Assembly (NCBI RefSeq): GCF_000332645.1
Contig: NZ_AMXN01000002.1
Location: forward strand, 186,001-250,000
Direction: 5' to 3'
DNA from: Bacillus inaquosorum KCTC 13429
Lineage (GTDB): Bacteria; Bacillota; Bacilli; Bacillales; Bacillaceae
DNA length: 64,000 bases
This document shows positions 21,568-30,946 of this stretch, piece after piece. The notes beneath the pieces are model-generated. The model did no database searches and was not told the origin of the DNA. It saw nothing but the letters and a program-made list of their open reading frames with translations. The translations under genes were made by a program, and so were the position numbers. Each line of letters starts with the position of its first letter. The first letter of the stretch is position 1.

Positions 21568-22185
21568 TCACTTTACTGTAATGGAAGACTTTATTTTCTC
21601 AAATGACTTTTCACCTATTCCTGAAACCTTAGTGATATCTTCAATTGTCTGGAAACGCCCGTTTTCCTCCCGGTATGCAATAATAGCTTCAGCTTTTGAC
21701 GGTCCCACCCCTGAGATGCCTTGTAATTCCTCTAAGGTGGCTGTATTGATATTTACGAGCGCTCCCTTCCCTCCATCGCTTTGAACAGCGCCTCCGGCTC
21801 CTTGCTGCACCGCCGTCTCCTCTCCCTTTTTCGGGATGTACACCACTGTCCCGTCCTGAAGCAGCTCCGCCAAGTTCACTTGCATTTCGTCTGCTTGTTC
21901 ACTGGCCCCGCCCGCTTTCTCAATTGCCTGAGATACTCTGTCTCCTGTTCGCATTTCATAAACGCCAGGATGCTGAACAGCACCTTTAATGTCAATCACA
22001 ATTGTTTCGTTTGACTCGTCTTTTACTGCTTCCTGCTTTACCCCCGCATTTTCTGTCTCAGTTGATACAGCCTGCTTCACCGGCTCTTTGTTTTTTCCGC
22101 TGGAAAAGATGAAAAATAACGCTATGAAAACAGCCGCAGAAGCCGCTAAAATAATTGTTTTTTTATGCTGATTCAACCAATTCAT
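21568..22185 (-). CDS. comEA: Competence DNA receptor ComEA
   Basis: This 205-residue protein has an N-terminal membrane anchor (about residues 10-28), a flexible acidic stretch, a SLBB-like domain (about 60-115) and a C-terminal helix-hairpin-helix DNA-binding domain with GISGVGPSKAEAIIAYRE near residue 158. It binds double-stranded DNA outside the cell membrane for ComEC. First gene of comEA-EB-EC; it diverges from comER across an 83-base gap that should hold the ComK-responsive promoter. Confidence 0.95.
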   Translation of the reverse strand: MNWLNQHKKTIILAASAAVFIALFFIFSSGKNKEPVKQAVSTETENAGVKQEAVKDESNETIVIDIKGAVQHPGVYEMRTGDRVSQAIEKAGGASEQADEMQVNLAELLQDGTVVYIPKKGEETAVQQGAGGAVQSDGGKGALVNINTATLEELQGISGVGPSKAEAIIAYREENGRFQTIEDITKVSGIGEKSFEKIKSSITVK

Positions 22186-22268
22186 CGCGCATGTTCCCCG
22201 CTTTCGTCATATTTTAGTTCGATAACACATATGGTTTAGAGGATAATAGCTCAAAGGAGGGGAAATCA

Positions 22269-23090
22269 TTGAAGATAGGCTTTATCGGCACAGGAAATAT
22301 GGGTACGATCCTTATAGAATCATTTATTGAATCAAAAGCAGCCGATCCCTCAAACATAACAATCACAAACCGCACAATTGAAAAAGCGTTGCACATAAAA
22401 AACCGATACAACAGCATAAACGTAACAGAAAGTCTGGAAAAGCTTGTTTCTGAAAACGAGATGATTTTTATTTGTGTTAAGCCGCTTGATATATATCCTT
22501 TACTGGCAAGAGCGGTGCCTTATTTAAGAAAGGATCATATTCTCATTTCAATTACAAGCCCAGTTCAAACTGAACAGCTCGAACAGTATGTGCCGTGTCA
22601 AGTGGCGCGAGTGATCCCAAGTATTACGAACAGAGCGCTGGCAGGCGTTTCTCTCGTCACTTTCGGCACAAGCTGCGAAGAATCTGCAAAAATGAAAATC
22701 AATGAGCTGATGGAGCACATCTCTCAACCGCTAGAAATTGAAAGTGATATCACGAGGGTGGCATCAGATATTGTAAGCTGCGGTCCCGCTTTTATGAGCT
22801 ATCTGATTCAGCGGTTTATAGATGCAGCCGTTTCGGAAACGTCAGTGTCTAAACAGGACGCTATTCTGATGTGTAAGGAAATGCTTGTCGGAATGGGAAA
22901 ACTGTTAGAAACCGAATTGTATACCCTGCCTGCGTTACAGGAAAAGGTTTGCGTTAAAGGCGGTGTGACAGGAGAAGGCATTAAAGCGCTGGAAAGCGGT
23001 GTGCAGGATATGTTTCACCGGGTATTTCAAAATACTCATTTGAAGTACGAAGAGGATATTTCTGCAGTGAAGAAGCAGTTTCATGTGTAA
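22269..23090 (+). CDS. comER: Pyrroline-5-carboxylate reductase-like protein ComER
   Basis: This 273-residue protein of the ProC fold has an N-terminal Rossmann motif (GFIGTGNMGT) and the helical dimer domain at the C-terminus. The TTG start follows AAAGGAGGGGA. It diverges from comEA. It is named for location; it is not needed for competence, and reports link it to sporulation and biofilm formation. Enzyme activity is a family inference only. Confidence 0.93.
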   Translation: MKIGFIGTGNMGTILIESFIESKAADPSNITITNRTIEKALHIKNRYNSINVTESLEKLVSENEMIFICVKPLDIYPLLARAVPYLRKDHILISITSPVQTEQLEQYVPCQVARVIPSITNRALAGVSLVTFGTSCEESAKMKINELMEHISQPLEIESDITRVASDIVSCGPAFMSYLIQRFIDAAVSETSVSKQDAILMCKEMLVGMGKLLETELYTLPALQEKVCVKGGVTGEGIKALESGVQDMFHRVFQNTHLKYEEDISAVKKQFHV

Positions 23091-23140
23091 ACGAGTATGT
23101 CATGCTTTTGTCTGTACTGCAAAAGCTTAAAAAAGCATTT

Positions 23141-23174
23141 TAAAAAACCATCGTTTTAGGAAACGATGGTTTTT
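23141..23174. terminator. Bidirectional terminator between comER and yqeM
   Basis: AAAACCATCGTTT and AAACGATGGTTTT form a near-perfect stem with T-runs on both strands, overlapping the yqeM stop. Confidence 0.85.
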
Positions 23175-23899
23175 GACTTCTGCGCCTTGAAAAATAGGCG
23201 TTCTGATTGTCCTGATGGCTCTGAATCCGTAAAATCAGCTGTCACATGGTGAAGCTGAAAGCCGCAGCTCTTCAGCATTTCTTCGTATTCATCCACTGGG
23301 AACGTTCTTTGTTCGTGCGTCTCATCAAAACGGTCATACGCTTCTCCGTTCCACACAAAAAACGACATGTCATGAATGACAGAAAGCTCTTCACTTCCGG
23401 CAAAGCTCTGCCAAATATAGCTGATATCTTCGTCCTGGTCAGCAAATGTGCTATCCGGAAAGACTTCAGCAATTTTATAAGATGAATGAACATCAAACAG
23501 CAAAATGCCTTCAGGCTTCAACACCCGAAATACACTTTTAAAGGTTTCGATCACATCATTTTTCGTTTTTAAATAATTTAATGAGTCACAGCATATCGCA
23601 ACAGCGTCAAACTGGCCATCAAAGCCGGCAATCTCTCTCATATCCTGCTGAAGAAAAAGAATCGGCTGGTTACTAGAGACCTTTTGCTGGGCGTAAGAAA
23701 GCATTTCCTCACTGAGATCAATGCCCGTGACCTCGAAGCCTTTTGCGGCAAGCCGGATTGAGATTTCTCCCGTACCGCATGCCAGATCAAGGATACGGCC
23801 TTTTTCCGGGAGAGATGCTTCAATCCACTTTGTCCATTGATCGTAAGGTGCGTGAGACATTAACTCGTCATACACGCTTGCAAAGCCTTGGTAAATCAT
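23156..23899 (-). CDS. yqeM: Class I SAM-dependent methyltransferase
   Basis: This 247-residue protein has motif I ILDLACGTGEIS near residue 40 and the usual seven-strand fold. The substrate is unknown. Its start overlaps the rsfS stop by four bases, so it is the last gene of the yqeG-yqeM operon of ribosome and cofactor genes. Confidence 0.9.
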   Translation of the reverse strand: MIYQGFASVYDELMSHAPYDQWTKWIEASLPEKGRILDLACGTGEISIRLAAKGFEVTGIDLSEEMLSYAQQKVSSNQPILFLQQDMREIAGFDGQFDAVAICCDSLNYLKTKNDVIETFKSVFRVLKPEGILLFDVHSSYKIAEVFPDSTFADQDEDISYIWQSFAGSEELSVIHDMSFFVWNGEAYDRFDETHEQRTFPVDEYEEMLKSCGFQLHHVTADFTDSEPSGQSERLFFKAQKSKTIVS

Positions 23900-24252
23900 T
23901 GGTTCATTCCAAGCTCAAGATCCGCGAGCGGAGCGTCTCCCCACAGCTTTTCCAGGTTGTAGTAGCTTCTTTCATCCTTGTGGAAGACATGGACAATCAC
24001 ATCGCCAAGGTCAACGAGCACCCATCTTGCTTCATCGAAGCCTTCCATCTTTTTGACTTGAATGCCGTTTTCTTCAGCCTGATCCTTGATTTCACGGGCA
24101 ATCGCCTGCACCTGTTTATCTGAATTTCCGTGGCAGATCAGAAAATAATCAGCAACCAGAGATATGCCTTCCATATCCAATGCTAAAATATCCTCTGCCC
24201 GTTTATCATCGCAAGCCGCAGCTGCGATCTTTAAAATGGACTTTTGGTTCAT
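23896..24252 (-). CDS. rsfS: Ribosome silencing factor RsfS
   Basis: This 118-residue protein of the Iojap/RsfS family binds uL14 and keeps 50S subunits apart from 30S in starvation. The motif HGNSDKQVQAIA and the C-terminal WVLVDLGDVIVHVF are diagnostic. It lies between yqeK and yqeM with short or overlapping junctions. Formerly yqeL. Confidence 0.95.
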   Translation of the reverse strand: MNQKSILKIAAAACDDKRAEDILALDMEGISLVADYFLICHGNSDKQVQAIAREIKDQAEENGIQVKKMEGFDEARWVLVDLGDVIVHVFHKDERSYYNLEKLWGDAPLADLELGMNQ

Positions 24253-24269
24253 TCACAAATTCCTCCTGT

Positions 24270-24830
24270 TCAGTTGCCAGACACAAGCCAGTTATACGTT
24301 AAAAATGTGTCTGGAAAAACCGGTTGATTTTTTTTCATAAGAAAAACCATTGTATTTTTGATGGATTGAATCAGCGCTTGATTCAAATCTGTCTCAGCAA
24401 GCTTACGCACCTCATCGACACCGGGAAATGCCCGGTTGGGCTCAATGTAATCGGCAACGTAAATGACTTTTTCTAAAAGTGTCATGCCAGGCCTTCCAGA
24501 GGTATGATACCTGATGGCGTCAAGAATGTCTTCATCTTGTATCCCCGCTTCTCTTTGGACCAAATAAGCGCCGACCGGAGCGTGCCACAGTTCCGGATTA
24601 TGGTCCAATAATTGCGAAGGCATTTTTTCCCGTGCAATAATTTGTTTCATTTCTTCTTTCGGGCGGAATTTAGCGTAATCATGAAAGATAGCCGCTGTTT
24701 CCGCTTTTTTAGAGTCGGCTCCAAAACGCTCCGCAAGTTCGATCGCCGTGTTCATCACGCCAATTGTGTGGATATATCGGTGTTCGGTCAATTGCTGCTT
24801 AACGCAGGCAAGTGCCTCCTCACGATTCAT
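24270..24830 (-). CDS. yqeK: HD-domain nucleotide hydrolase YqeK
   Basis: This 186-residue HD-superfamily protein has HTIGV near residue 20 and the metal motif IFHDYAKF near 50, followed by H and D residues further on. Family members hydrolyse diadenosine tetraphosphate symmetrically. The ATG at 24830 is chosen because AGAGGAGA lies about nine bases before it; an ATG three codons upstream overlaps that site. Its start lies inside the end of nadD, suggesting translational coupling. Confidence 0.92.
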   Translation of the reverse strand: MNREEALACVKQQLTEHRYIHTIGVMNTAIELAERFGADSKKAETAAIFHDYAKFRPKEEMKQIIAREKMPSQLLDHNPELWHAPVGAYLVQREAGIQDEDILDAIRYHTSGRPGMTLLEKVIYVADYIEPNRAFPGVDEVRKLAETDLNQALIQSIKNTMVFLMKKNQPVFPDTFLTYNWLVSGN

Positions 24831-25389
24831 ACAAACCATTCTCCTCTACATACTTCTTCACTTTATCAGGGATTAAGTAGTCAGTGGGCTTCCTGCTTTT
24901 AAACCGTTCCCTTATCATAGTTGATGATACCTCAAATTCCGGAACGTCTGCAAAGAGAAGCGGATAAGGGGTTTCAACATGAAAACCGGGGCGCTTTACT
25001 CCAATAAATTGAATGAGGTTCAGCAGCTCGTCCAGCTTATACCATTTCGGCAAATATTCAATCATATCAGCACCGATAATAAAGAACAGCTGATCATTCG
25101 GATAACGCTGCTTCAGTAAAGAAACGGTATCAAAGGTATATGAAGGCCCTTCTCTTTCCATTTCAGCCAGCTCCAGCTTAAAGGATGGATTAGACTCAAT
25201 CGCAAGCTTCAGCATCTCCACTCGGTGAAAGCTGTCCGTATAGTCTTCATCCTGTTTATGGGGCGGAATTTGATTAGGCATAAACCAAATTTCATCAAGC
25301 CCCGCCTGATACAACACCTCATTCGCCATTAAGAGGTGACCGTTATGCGGAGGATCAAACGTGCCTCCAAAAATTCCGATTTTCTTCAT
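24820..25389 (-). CDS. nadD: Nicotinate-nucleotide adenylyltransferase
   Basis: This 189-residue nucleotidyltransferase makes deamido-NAD in NAD synthesis. It has [13 protein letters not shown] (HxGH-type motif) at the start and VSSTMIRER near residue 155. The ATG at 25389 follows AAAGGTGG; an upstream GTG would add three residues. It lies 12 bases after yqeI. Formerly yqeJ. Confidence 0.96.
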   Translation of the reverse strand: MKKIGIFGGTFDPPHNGHLLMANEVLYQAGLDEIWFMPNQIPPHKQDEDYTDSFHRVEMLKLAIESNPSFKLELAEMEREGPSYTFDTVSLLKQRYPNDQLFFIIGADMIEYLPKWYKLDELLNLIQFIGVKRPGFHVETPYPLLFADVPEFEVSSTMIRERFKSRKPTDYLIPDKVKKYVEENGLYES

Positions 25390-25400
25390 TTCAACCACCT

Positions 25401-25691
25401 TTAAGGAAGCTCGATTTGTTTATTTTCCTTTGATTCCTTATATAACACAATTGTATTGCCGATTGTCTGCACCAATTGAGAGCGGCTTCCTTTTACGAGA
25501 GCTTCCGCAACATCGTTTTTATCCTCTTCACAATTCTGAAGAACACTGACTTTAATCAGCTCTCTCGCTTCAAGCGCCTCAGCAATTTGTTTAATCATGT
25601 TGTCGTTTACTCCGCCTTTACCTACTTGAAAAATCGGCGTTAAATGATGCGCTTTTGAACGCAAAAAACGTTTTTGTTTACCTGTTAACAT
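25401..25691 (-). CDS. yqeI: CRS1-YhbY domain RNA-binding protein
   Basis: This 96-residue single CRM domain protein has the hallmark [11 protein letters not shown] loop near residue 23. The family associates with pre-50S ribosomal particles. Its start overlaps the aroE stop by a few bases, in keeping with the ribosome-assembly theme of this operon. Confidence 0.94.
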   Translation of the reverse strand: MLTGKQKRFLRSKAHHLTPIFQVGKGGVNDNMIKQIAEALEARELIKVSVLQNCEEDKNDVAEALVKGSRSQLVQTIGNTIVLYKESKENKQIELP

Positions 25692-26527
25692 TCTTTTCCT
25701 CCTAATTGTCCTATTACAATTGATCTCATTTTTTCAATATCAGGCTCTCGCCCAGTCCACAATTGAAAAGACAACGCTGCCTGTTCAACAAACATGCCCA
25801 CTCCATCGAGTGTTTTCAGGCCTTTTTGGTTTGCTTGTTTTAAAAGGGCTGTCTGAATTGGATTATACACGATATCACAAACAACGGCACTGCTTGCAGC
25901 ACGTTGTAATGAAAGCGGCACATCGTCCACGTTCGGATACATGCCCACAGACGTTGTATGGATAATAACATCATACTGTTCAAGCCGCTCTTCTGCTTCT
26001 TTTATGCTTAACACTTCTTTATTATGGAACGAGGGAGTGGATTCTGTAAGCTGCTTGGCTTTTTCTAACGTCCGATTGCAAATGTCAAACTTTTTTGGGA
26101 TGTCACGGGCGATTGTTGTAAAGATGGCTCTTGCCGCTCCGCCCGCACCGATCATTAAGAATGACAGTTCAGAGATGGGCTTGTCCAATACCTTCATTAA
26201 TGACTTTACAAAGCCTTCCCCGTCGGTATTGTATCCGACAAGCTTGTCTCCCTCTCTTCTGACCGTGTTTACGGCACCGATCACTTTTGCACTTTCATCA
26301 ATATGATCCAGATAATCCATAATGGAAACCTTATGCGGAACAGTCACATTGATTCCTTGTATACCAAGTGCTCTTATTCCTTTTACCGCATCTTCCAGAT
26401 CATCTTCTTCTACTTTGAAGGCATGGTAATGTCCGTCTAAACCGAGATCTTTCAATGATGCGTTATGAATATCAGGTGACATGGAATGGCCAATCGGATT
26501 TCCGATAACCCCGTACAGCTTTTTCAT
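25685..26527 (-). CDS. aroE: Shikimate 5-dehydrogenase
   Basis: This 280-residue enzyme of the shikimate pathway (called aroD in B. subtilis) has GNPIGHSMSPDIHN at the N-terminus for substrate binding, the catalytic lysine in NVTVPHK near residue 66, and the NADP-binding GAGGAARAI near 130. It lies between yqeH and yqeI, a conserved arrangement. Confidence 0.95.
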   Translation of the reverse strand: MKKLYGVIGNPIGHSMSPDIHNASLKDLGLDGHYHAFKVEEDDLEDAVKGIRALGIQGINVTVPHKVSIMDYLDHIDESAKVIGAVNTVRREGDKLVGYNTDGEGFVKSLMKVLDKPISELSFLMIGAGGAARAIFTTIARDIPKKFDICNRTLEKAKQLTESTPSFHNKEVLSIKEAEERLEQYDVIIHTTSVGMYPNVDDVPLSLQRAASSAVVCDIVYNPIQTALLKQANQKGLKTLDGVGMFVEQAALSFQLWTGREPDIEKMRSIVIGQLGGKEC

Positions 26528-26545
26528 ACTCCTCTCCCCTTTTCA

Positions 26546-27646
26546 TTAAATTAATGAGCGCCGAACAAATACGTGAACGCCTTTTGGCGCGTAAGCAGTT
26601 ACTTTTTTATCGGCATCATGCACTGTTACCCAGCCTAACCCAGAGAAAACGATATCTGTCTTTTTGTCTTTGATCGTAAACGTATGGGCCACTAATTCCG
26701 GAAACTCATCCATTTCGTCTTTTCCCGGAGGTGTGAGCAATTCCCCTGCATGCTTTTCATAAAGCGCGTCTGCATTTTCCAGCTTTGTTCTATGAATCAT
26801 CAGCTCATTTGGCATATAGCAAATAAAAGGAGACCTTTCCCCGGACACATAATCAAACCTTGCAAGTCCGCCAAAATACAGTGTTTGCTGATCATTAAGC
26901 TGGAATGTGCGAGGCTTCAGCTCCTTTTTAGGAGATAATATTTTTAAATCCTTTTTATTAACATAATGCGCCATTTGATGGTGGTTGATAATTCCCGGCG
27001 TATCATAAAGCGCTGAGCCATCGTCCAGCGGGATCTCAATTGCATCAAGGGTTGTGCCCGGAAATTGGGATGTCGTAATAATATCTTCTTCACCTGACAC
27101 TTCTTTAATAATCCGGTTAATAAAGGTTGACTTCCCTACATTGGTACACCCGACAACATAGACGTCTTTGCCGTTGCGGTAATGCTCAATTGCATCAATG
27201 ACTTCTTTGATCCCCTGGCCGCGTCCAGCACTGACTAAGAATACGTCAACCGGTTTTAAGCCAAGCTCTTTCGCTTCACGCTTCATCCACTGGATCAGAC
27301 GTTCTCTTTTCAGTGACTTAGGCAAAATATCGGCTTTATTGCCAACCAATAAGATAGGGTTTCCTCCCACCAAGCGCTGCAGCCCATTGATCCAGCTGCC
27401 GTTAAAATCAAAAATATCAACAATTTTAACAACGAGAGAATCTGTTTCCCCAATTCCATGAAGAATGTTTAAAAAATCATCATCCGTTAAGGAGACGTCT
27501 TGTATTTCATTATAGTTTTTCAGTCTGAAACAGCGCTGGCAAATCACATTTTCTTTCGTAAGCGATGCAGGCGGCGCGTATCCCAGACCTGTTTTGTCCT
27601 CGGTTTGGATTGCAACTCCGCAGCCGATACAAACAACCTTTTCCAT
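26546..27646 (-). CDS. yqeH: Circularly permuted ribosome-biogenesis GTPase YqeH
   Basis: This 366-residue GTPase is needed for 30S assembly. A zinc finger comes first (CIGCG near residue 7 and CQRC near 37). The GTPase motifs follow in permuted order: G4 NKAD near 103, G1 GCTNVGKST near 165, then G3 DTPGI near 216. A C-terminal RNA-binding domain completes it. It follows yqeG with a three-base gap. Confidence 0.96.
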   Translation of the reverse strand: MEKVVCIGCGVAIQTEDKTGLGYAPPASLTKENVICQRCFRLKNYNEIQDVSLTDDDFLNILHGIGETDSLVVKIVDIFDFNGSWINGLQRLVGGNPILLVGNKADILPKSLKRERLIQWMKREAKELGLKPVDVFLVSAGRGQGIKEVIDAIEHYRNGKDVYVVGCTNVGKSTFINRIIKEVSGEEDIITTSQFPGTTLDAIEIPLDDGSALYDTPGIINHHQMAHYVNKKDLKILSPKKELKPRTFQLNDQQTLYFGGLARFDYVSGERSPFICYMPNELMIHRTKLENADALYEKHAGELLTPPGKDEMDEFPELVAHTFTIKDKKTDIVFSGLGWVTVHDADKKVTAYAPKGVHVFVRRSLI

Positions 27647-27649
27647 TTC

Positions 27650-28168
27650 TTACTCCTCCCACTGAATGTGCCCTTTTCGTTTGAGAGCACTCAGTATTCT
27701 GCGTTCGACCTGGCGGTTAAAGCGCGTAATGAATCCGTCAGAGGAAGCGACAGGTACGACCAAAATCGTATGGTAGCCGTTTCGGTTTCCCCCGAGTACA
27801 TCGGTCAGAAGCTGGTCTCCGATAACAACGCAGTCCTCTTTTTTCAGCTCCATATTGCGCACCGCTCTGTTAAAGGCTTTGCCCATCGGTTTTCTTGCTT
27901 TATAGATGAATGGGATTCCAAGCGGTTCTGAGAAAAGTTTTACTCTTCTTTCATTATTATTAGAGACAATCGTCACTTTAATGCCGTGCTCCTTCATTTC
28001 TTCGAACCACTCGATCAAACGCGGCGTCGCATTCGGTCTGTCCCACTCAACAAGCGTATTATCCAGGTCAGTAATAATTCCTTTTACATTTCGTTCCTTT
28101 AATTTCTCAGGTGTAATATGAAAAATATTTTTTACAAACTCGTCAGGTAAAAAAAACTTTTTTAACAA
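27650..28168 (-). CDS. yqeG: YqeG family HAD-type phosphatase
   Basis: This 172-residue HAD phosphatase (IIIA type) has the nucleophile motif ITDLDNTLVEWD near residue 35, SNNNERR near 70 and GDQLLTDV near 118. The TTG at 28168 is selected because it follows a GGAAGGG site and gives the usual family length; the frame is open further upstream but that stretch looks non-coding. Head of the yqeG-yqeM operon. Substrate unknown to me. Confidence 0.9.
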   Translation of the reverse strand: MLKKFFLPDEFVKNIFHITPEKLKERNVKGIITDLDNTLVEWDRPNATPRLIEWFEEMKEHGIKVTIVSNNNERRVKLFSEPLGIPFIYKARKPMGKAFNRAVRNMELKKEDCVVIGDQLLTDVLGGNRNGYHTILVVPVASSDGFITRFNRQVERRILSALKRKGHIQWEE

Positions 28169-28284
28169 AACCCGCACCCTTCCCTTTTCTTTCTCTTTAA
28201 AATGATTGTCGAAAAAAATCGAACTTGCGTCTAAAGAAAAACTGAGCAAAAAAATTTCGACAAAAATTGGGTTTCTTCACCAGG

Positions 28285-28384
28285 TGTGGATAAAATTACA
28301 CACACTATCCACTCTTATTACATCACTCTTTAGACAAATTATAAACACGATACTCACAAGTTATCCACTTTCTGGTGTGGATAA
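28285..28384. promoter_or_regulatory. DnaA-box cluster upstream of sda
   Basis: Two perfect DnaA boxes read on the minus strand (TTATCCACA as TGTGGATAA at 28285-28293 and 28376-28384). A one-mismatch box TTATCCACT lies at 28361-28369 and a weaker one near 28305. In B. subtilis sda transcription is governed by DnaA through such boxes, coupling sporulation onset to replication. The 250-base stretch before sda holds nothing else I recognise. Confidence 0.85.
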
Positions 28385-28496
28385 CAGAACGATTGTTCTT
28401 ATATGAAATTCATGGTAGATTAAAGATAACTTCAGCCTCAGAGGAACGCAACTTATCAATGTATGCGTTAAAATCATGAATGATTCCAACTTTTAA

Positions 28497-28670
<174 letters not shown>

Positions 28671-28768
28671 TAGGAATTTGTCTATTTTTTCCGGGCGTAT
28701 TTCCTTTTTTTACTCAGATGACTGATATTATATCACTTCGGTTACGCGCTTTACTACTGTTTTCAGCA

Positions 28769-28796
28769 AAAAACACCCCTAAAAAGAGGTGTTTTA
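28769..28796 (-). terminator. Terminator after the YjcZ-type gene
   Basis: AAAACACC pairs with GGTGTTTT and is followed by a T-run on the minus strand. Confidence 0.75.
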
Positions 28797-28808
28797 AAGG
28801 GACGGTTA

Positions 28809-28940
28809 CTATGCTAACCAATATATGCCGCCCACAACCAGGAGAACAACAACTAAAACAACGATAAAAGCGTATCCATATGCCCGACTGGCGTATGGCC
28901 AGCTGCCGAAAGGATACGAATAGGAATAACCGCTGCACAT
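28809..28940 (-). CDS. YjcZ-family small sporulation membrane protein
   Basis: A 43-residue protein preceded by AAAGGAGG at ideal spacing. The first 20 residues are rich in Tyr, Ser, Gly and Pro (MCSGYSYSYPFGSWPY); the rest is a Val-rich membrane helix ending GGIYWLA. This layout is typical of the YjcZ family of small Bacillus proteins usually made during sporulation. It has its own terminator and is monocistronic. Confidence 0.75.
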   Translation of the reverse strand: MCSGYSYSYPFGSWPYASRAYGYAFIVVLVVVLLVVGGIYWLA

Positions 28941-29015
28941 GTGAAGTGCCTCCTTTAATAAGGTTTTTTAACAGCCTATGTAGGTGAAATAAAACGGCTT
29001 AGGCCGTTGTCCGGC

Positions 29016-29747
29016 TCAGCGCTTCAGAACCTGCCCATCTTGTATTCCTTCATATATAATCCTTGCCCCTTTAGGTGTCATATGATTGCCTGAAGGATCT
29101 ATCAGACCGGATTGGATAAGCGCTTCATCAGTTGCTTTTCCGCCGTCTTCTTCTACAAAATGCTGCCAGTTGTCTACAAGAGGGACGTCCAAGCGCTTCG
29201 ACACATCTCTTGTAATATCATTGTATGAGTTGTGCCATTTCCTCGCCCCGCCTTTCGGTTCAAAAGCAGCTGCTTTATATCTGGAATAGTAAAACAGGTG
29301 GTGCTTCCCGTTTCCTTCAATAATTGGGATACACGTCATCAAGATTGGCTTGATACCGTGTTTTCTACTTTCTTTAATAAAATAAACCAGATTTTCTCTA
29401 AAACGCTGCTTCGACACTCTCGGTTTCCCCTCAGTCAGTATCGCTGCGTCATTCGTGCCGAACATAATAAACAAATGCTTCGGTTTTTGATCCAGCACAT
29501 CTGTCTGAAACCGAAGACGGGCATCCTCTGTTGTCTGTCCGCCAATTCCCGCATTGAGTATATCAAGATTTCCTCGTTCAGCCGTTTTTAATATATTGAC
29601 CCACTGCTGTGCTTTTGGATAATCGCGATAATCCCAATTTGAGCCTCGCGTGTTGCTGTCTCCAAATGCTACAACGTCTTCGTATCCCTTTCCATCGCAT
29701 CCTGCTGTAACGAACAGCAGAAGGAAAAGGATCAAAAAATGCTTCAT
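29016..29747 (-). CDS. yqeF: SGNH-hydrolase lipoprotein YqeF
   Basis: This 243-residue protein has a lipoprotein signal (MKHFLILFLLLFVTAGC, lipobox cysteine at 17) and a GDSL/SGNH esterase fold. Block I is FGDSNTRG near residue 29, a Gly-Gly motif is near 65, GTNDAA is near 98, and the C-terminal Asp/His pair lies in DPSGNHMT near 217. It probably acts as an esterase or lipase outside the membrane; the substrate is not known. Matches YqeF by position. Confidence 0.9.
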   Translation of the reverse strand: MKHFLILFLLLFVTAGCDGKGYEDVVAFGDSNTRGSNWDYRDYPKAQQWVNILKTAERGNLDILNAGIGGQTTEDARLRFQTDVLDQKPKHLFIMFGTNDAAILTEGKPRVSKQRFRENLVYFIKESRKHGIKPILMTCIPIIEGNGKHHLFYYSRYKAAAFEPKGGARKWHNSYNDITRDVSKRLDVPLVDNWQHFVEEDGGKATDEALIQSGLIDPSGNHMTPKGARIIYEGIQDGQVLKR

Positions 29748-29954
29748 CTTTACACCCCCAAAAGCCTCATCTTAATGTTATACCTCTGTTCCCCTTCGTT
29801 CAACGAAGAGTTTTTTCGTTATCACTGTTTTTTTCCTATTGTTAACGTGTCCCCCTTAGTGAAAATCATTCTGCTTTCATTTCTGCATATCAGGTGATTC
29901 TTTTAAAATTCCCTTCTTCTCAATCGAAAAAACCCGCAAGCAATAGGAAAGAAA

Positions 29955-29990
29955 ATAACCTGTATCCGCACTGGAAACAGGTTATCCTTA
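29955..29990 (-). terminator. Terminator after cwlH
   Basis: ATAACCTGT.TCC and GGAAACAGGTTAT form a strong stem just beyond the cwlH stop on the minus strand, followed by a T-rich stretch. The rest of the 250-base gap to yqeF shows no gene. Confidence 0.7.
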
Positions 29991-29999
29991 CCCCTGCAT

Positions 30000-30752
30000 T
30001 CACTTTAACTTCGATTTAAGCTTGGCCTTTGTTTTTGGTCCATAGATGCCGTCAGCAGTTAATCCGTTCATAAGCTGAAAACGCTTGACGGCATTTGCTG
30101 TTTTCGGTCCGTAAACTCCGTCTATCCCATTATTTTTGGCACCTTTATCAGGATAAAAATGAAGCGCGGCTAAAGCCTTTTGCAGCTGCAGGACTTTCGT
30201 GCCCTTACGATAAGGCGAAGTGAGTTTGATAATACCTGACGGCAGAGGATATGTTGGAGACGACTCTTTTGGAGGTGTATCGGAAGAAGAAATTCCGTTT
30301 ATAAAAGAATTCCAGCGATCCAAGAGTTTGCGCGGACATTCTTTTCCGGACCAATTTTTGTGGGGAACGACATGTTTCAGCGGAATATTGTTTTCCTTCA
30401 TTAGTTTCCGGATCAGCCACTGGGCATTTGCTGTTGCTTTTTCAAAATCGCCGTCAGCATTTTCGCAGATCTCAATCCCGATCGATTTGCGATTCCCTGT
30501 CCCATTTGTGCCGTCGCCCGCATGCCAGCCATTTTCATCTATCGGAAGATGCTGATAGATGACTGAATCATCAACTGTAAAATGCCAGCTGACAGATGTG
30601 CTTGGATTTTTCACATAATTGGCGTGCATTTTCGCATTTGCGCCTTTTTCGGTATTTGCTGTATTATGCACCGTAATGTAAGCAGGACTCATCGCATAGC
30701 CAGGACGATTATCGTTCGATGTCGGTATAAAATCCTTTTTTATCGTTACCAT
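30000..30752 (-). CDS. cwlH: N-acetylmuramoyl-L-alanine amidase CwlH
   Basis: This 250-residue amidase_2 enzyme has zinc ligands visible in ITVHNTAN near residue 29 and in the VVPHKNWSGKECP region near 130. A peptidoglycan-binding domain lies at about 175-245 ([16 protein letters not shown] then ADGIYGPKTKAKL). In B. subtilis it is sigma-K dependent and helps mother-cell lysis. The ATG at 30752 is used because GGGAGGG lies six bases before it. The binding domain is closely similar to those in the prophage amidases near 61 and 62 kb. Confidence 0.93.
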   Translation of the reverse strand: MVTIKKDFIPTSNDNRPGYAMSPAYITVHNTANTEKGANAKMHANYVKNPSTSVSWHFTVDDSVIYQHLPIDENGWHAGDGTNGTGNRKSIGIEICENADGDFEKATANAQWLIRKLMKENNIPLKHVVPHKNWSGKECPRKLLDRWNSFINGISSSDTPPKESSPTYPLPSGIIKLTSPYRKGTKVLQLQKALAALHFYPDKGAKNNGIDGVYGPKTANAVKRFQLMNGLTADGIYGPKTKAKLKSKLK

Positions 30753-30946
30753 TTCCATCCCTCCCTACTATTAAAAAATGCAGAAAACAGAAAGATGGAC
30801 AGCCTATTTTACAAGATAAAAAAGAATTGTGTTCTCAACCTAAACATGGTTTTCAGTTGAACCGCTGAAATGACACCAGTTATACTAACTCTAGATGACG
30901 GAGATTGTGGCTCCTGACATCATCTTAGTTGGGAGTGACCATAGAA

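Noticed and set aside
28250..28400. DnaA-box cluster as a possible replication origin
   Set aside because: There is no AT-rich unwinding element, dnaA/dnaN or repeat array; the boxes sit before sda, a gene known to be DnaA controlled.
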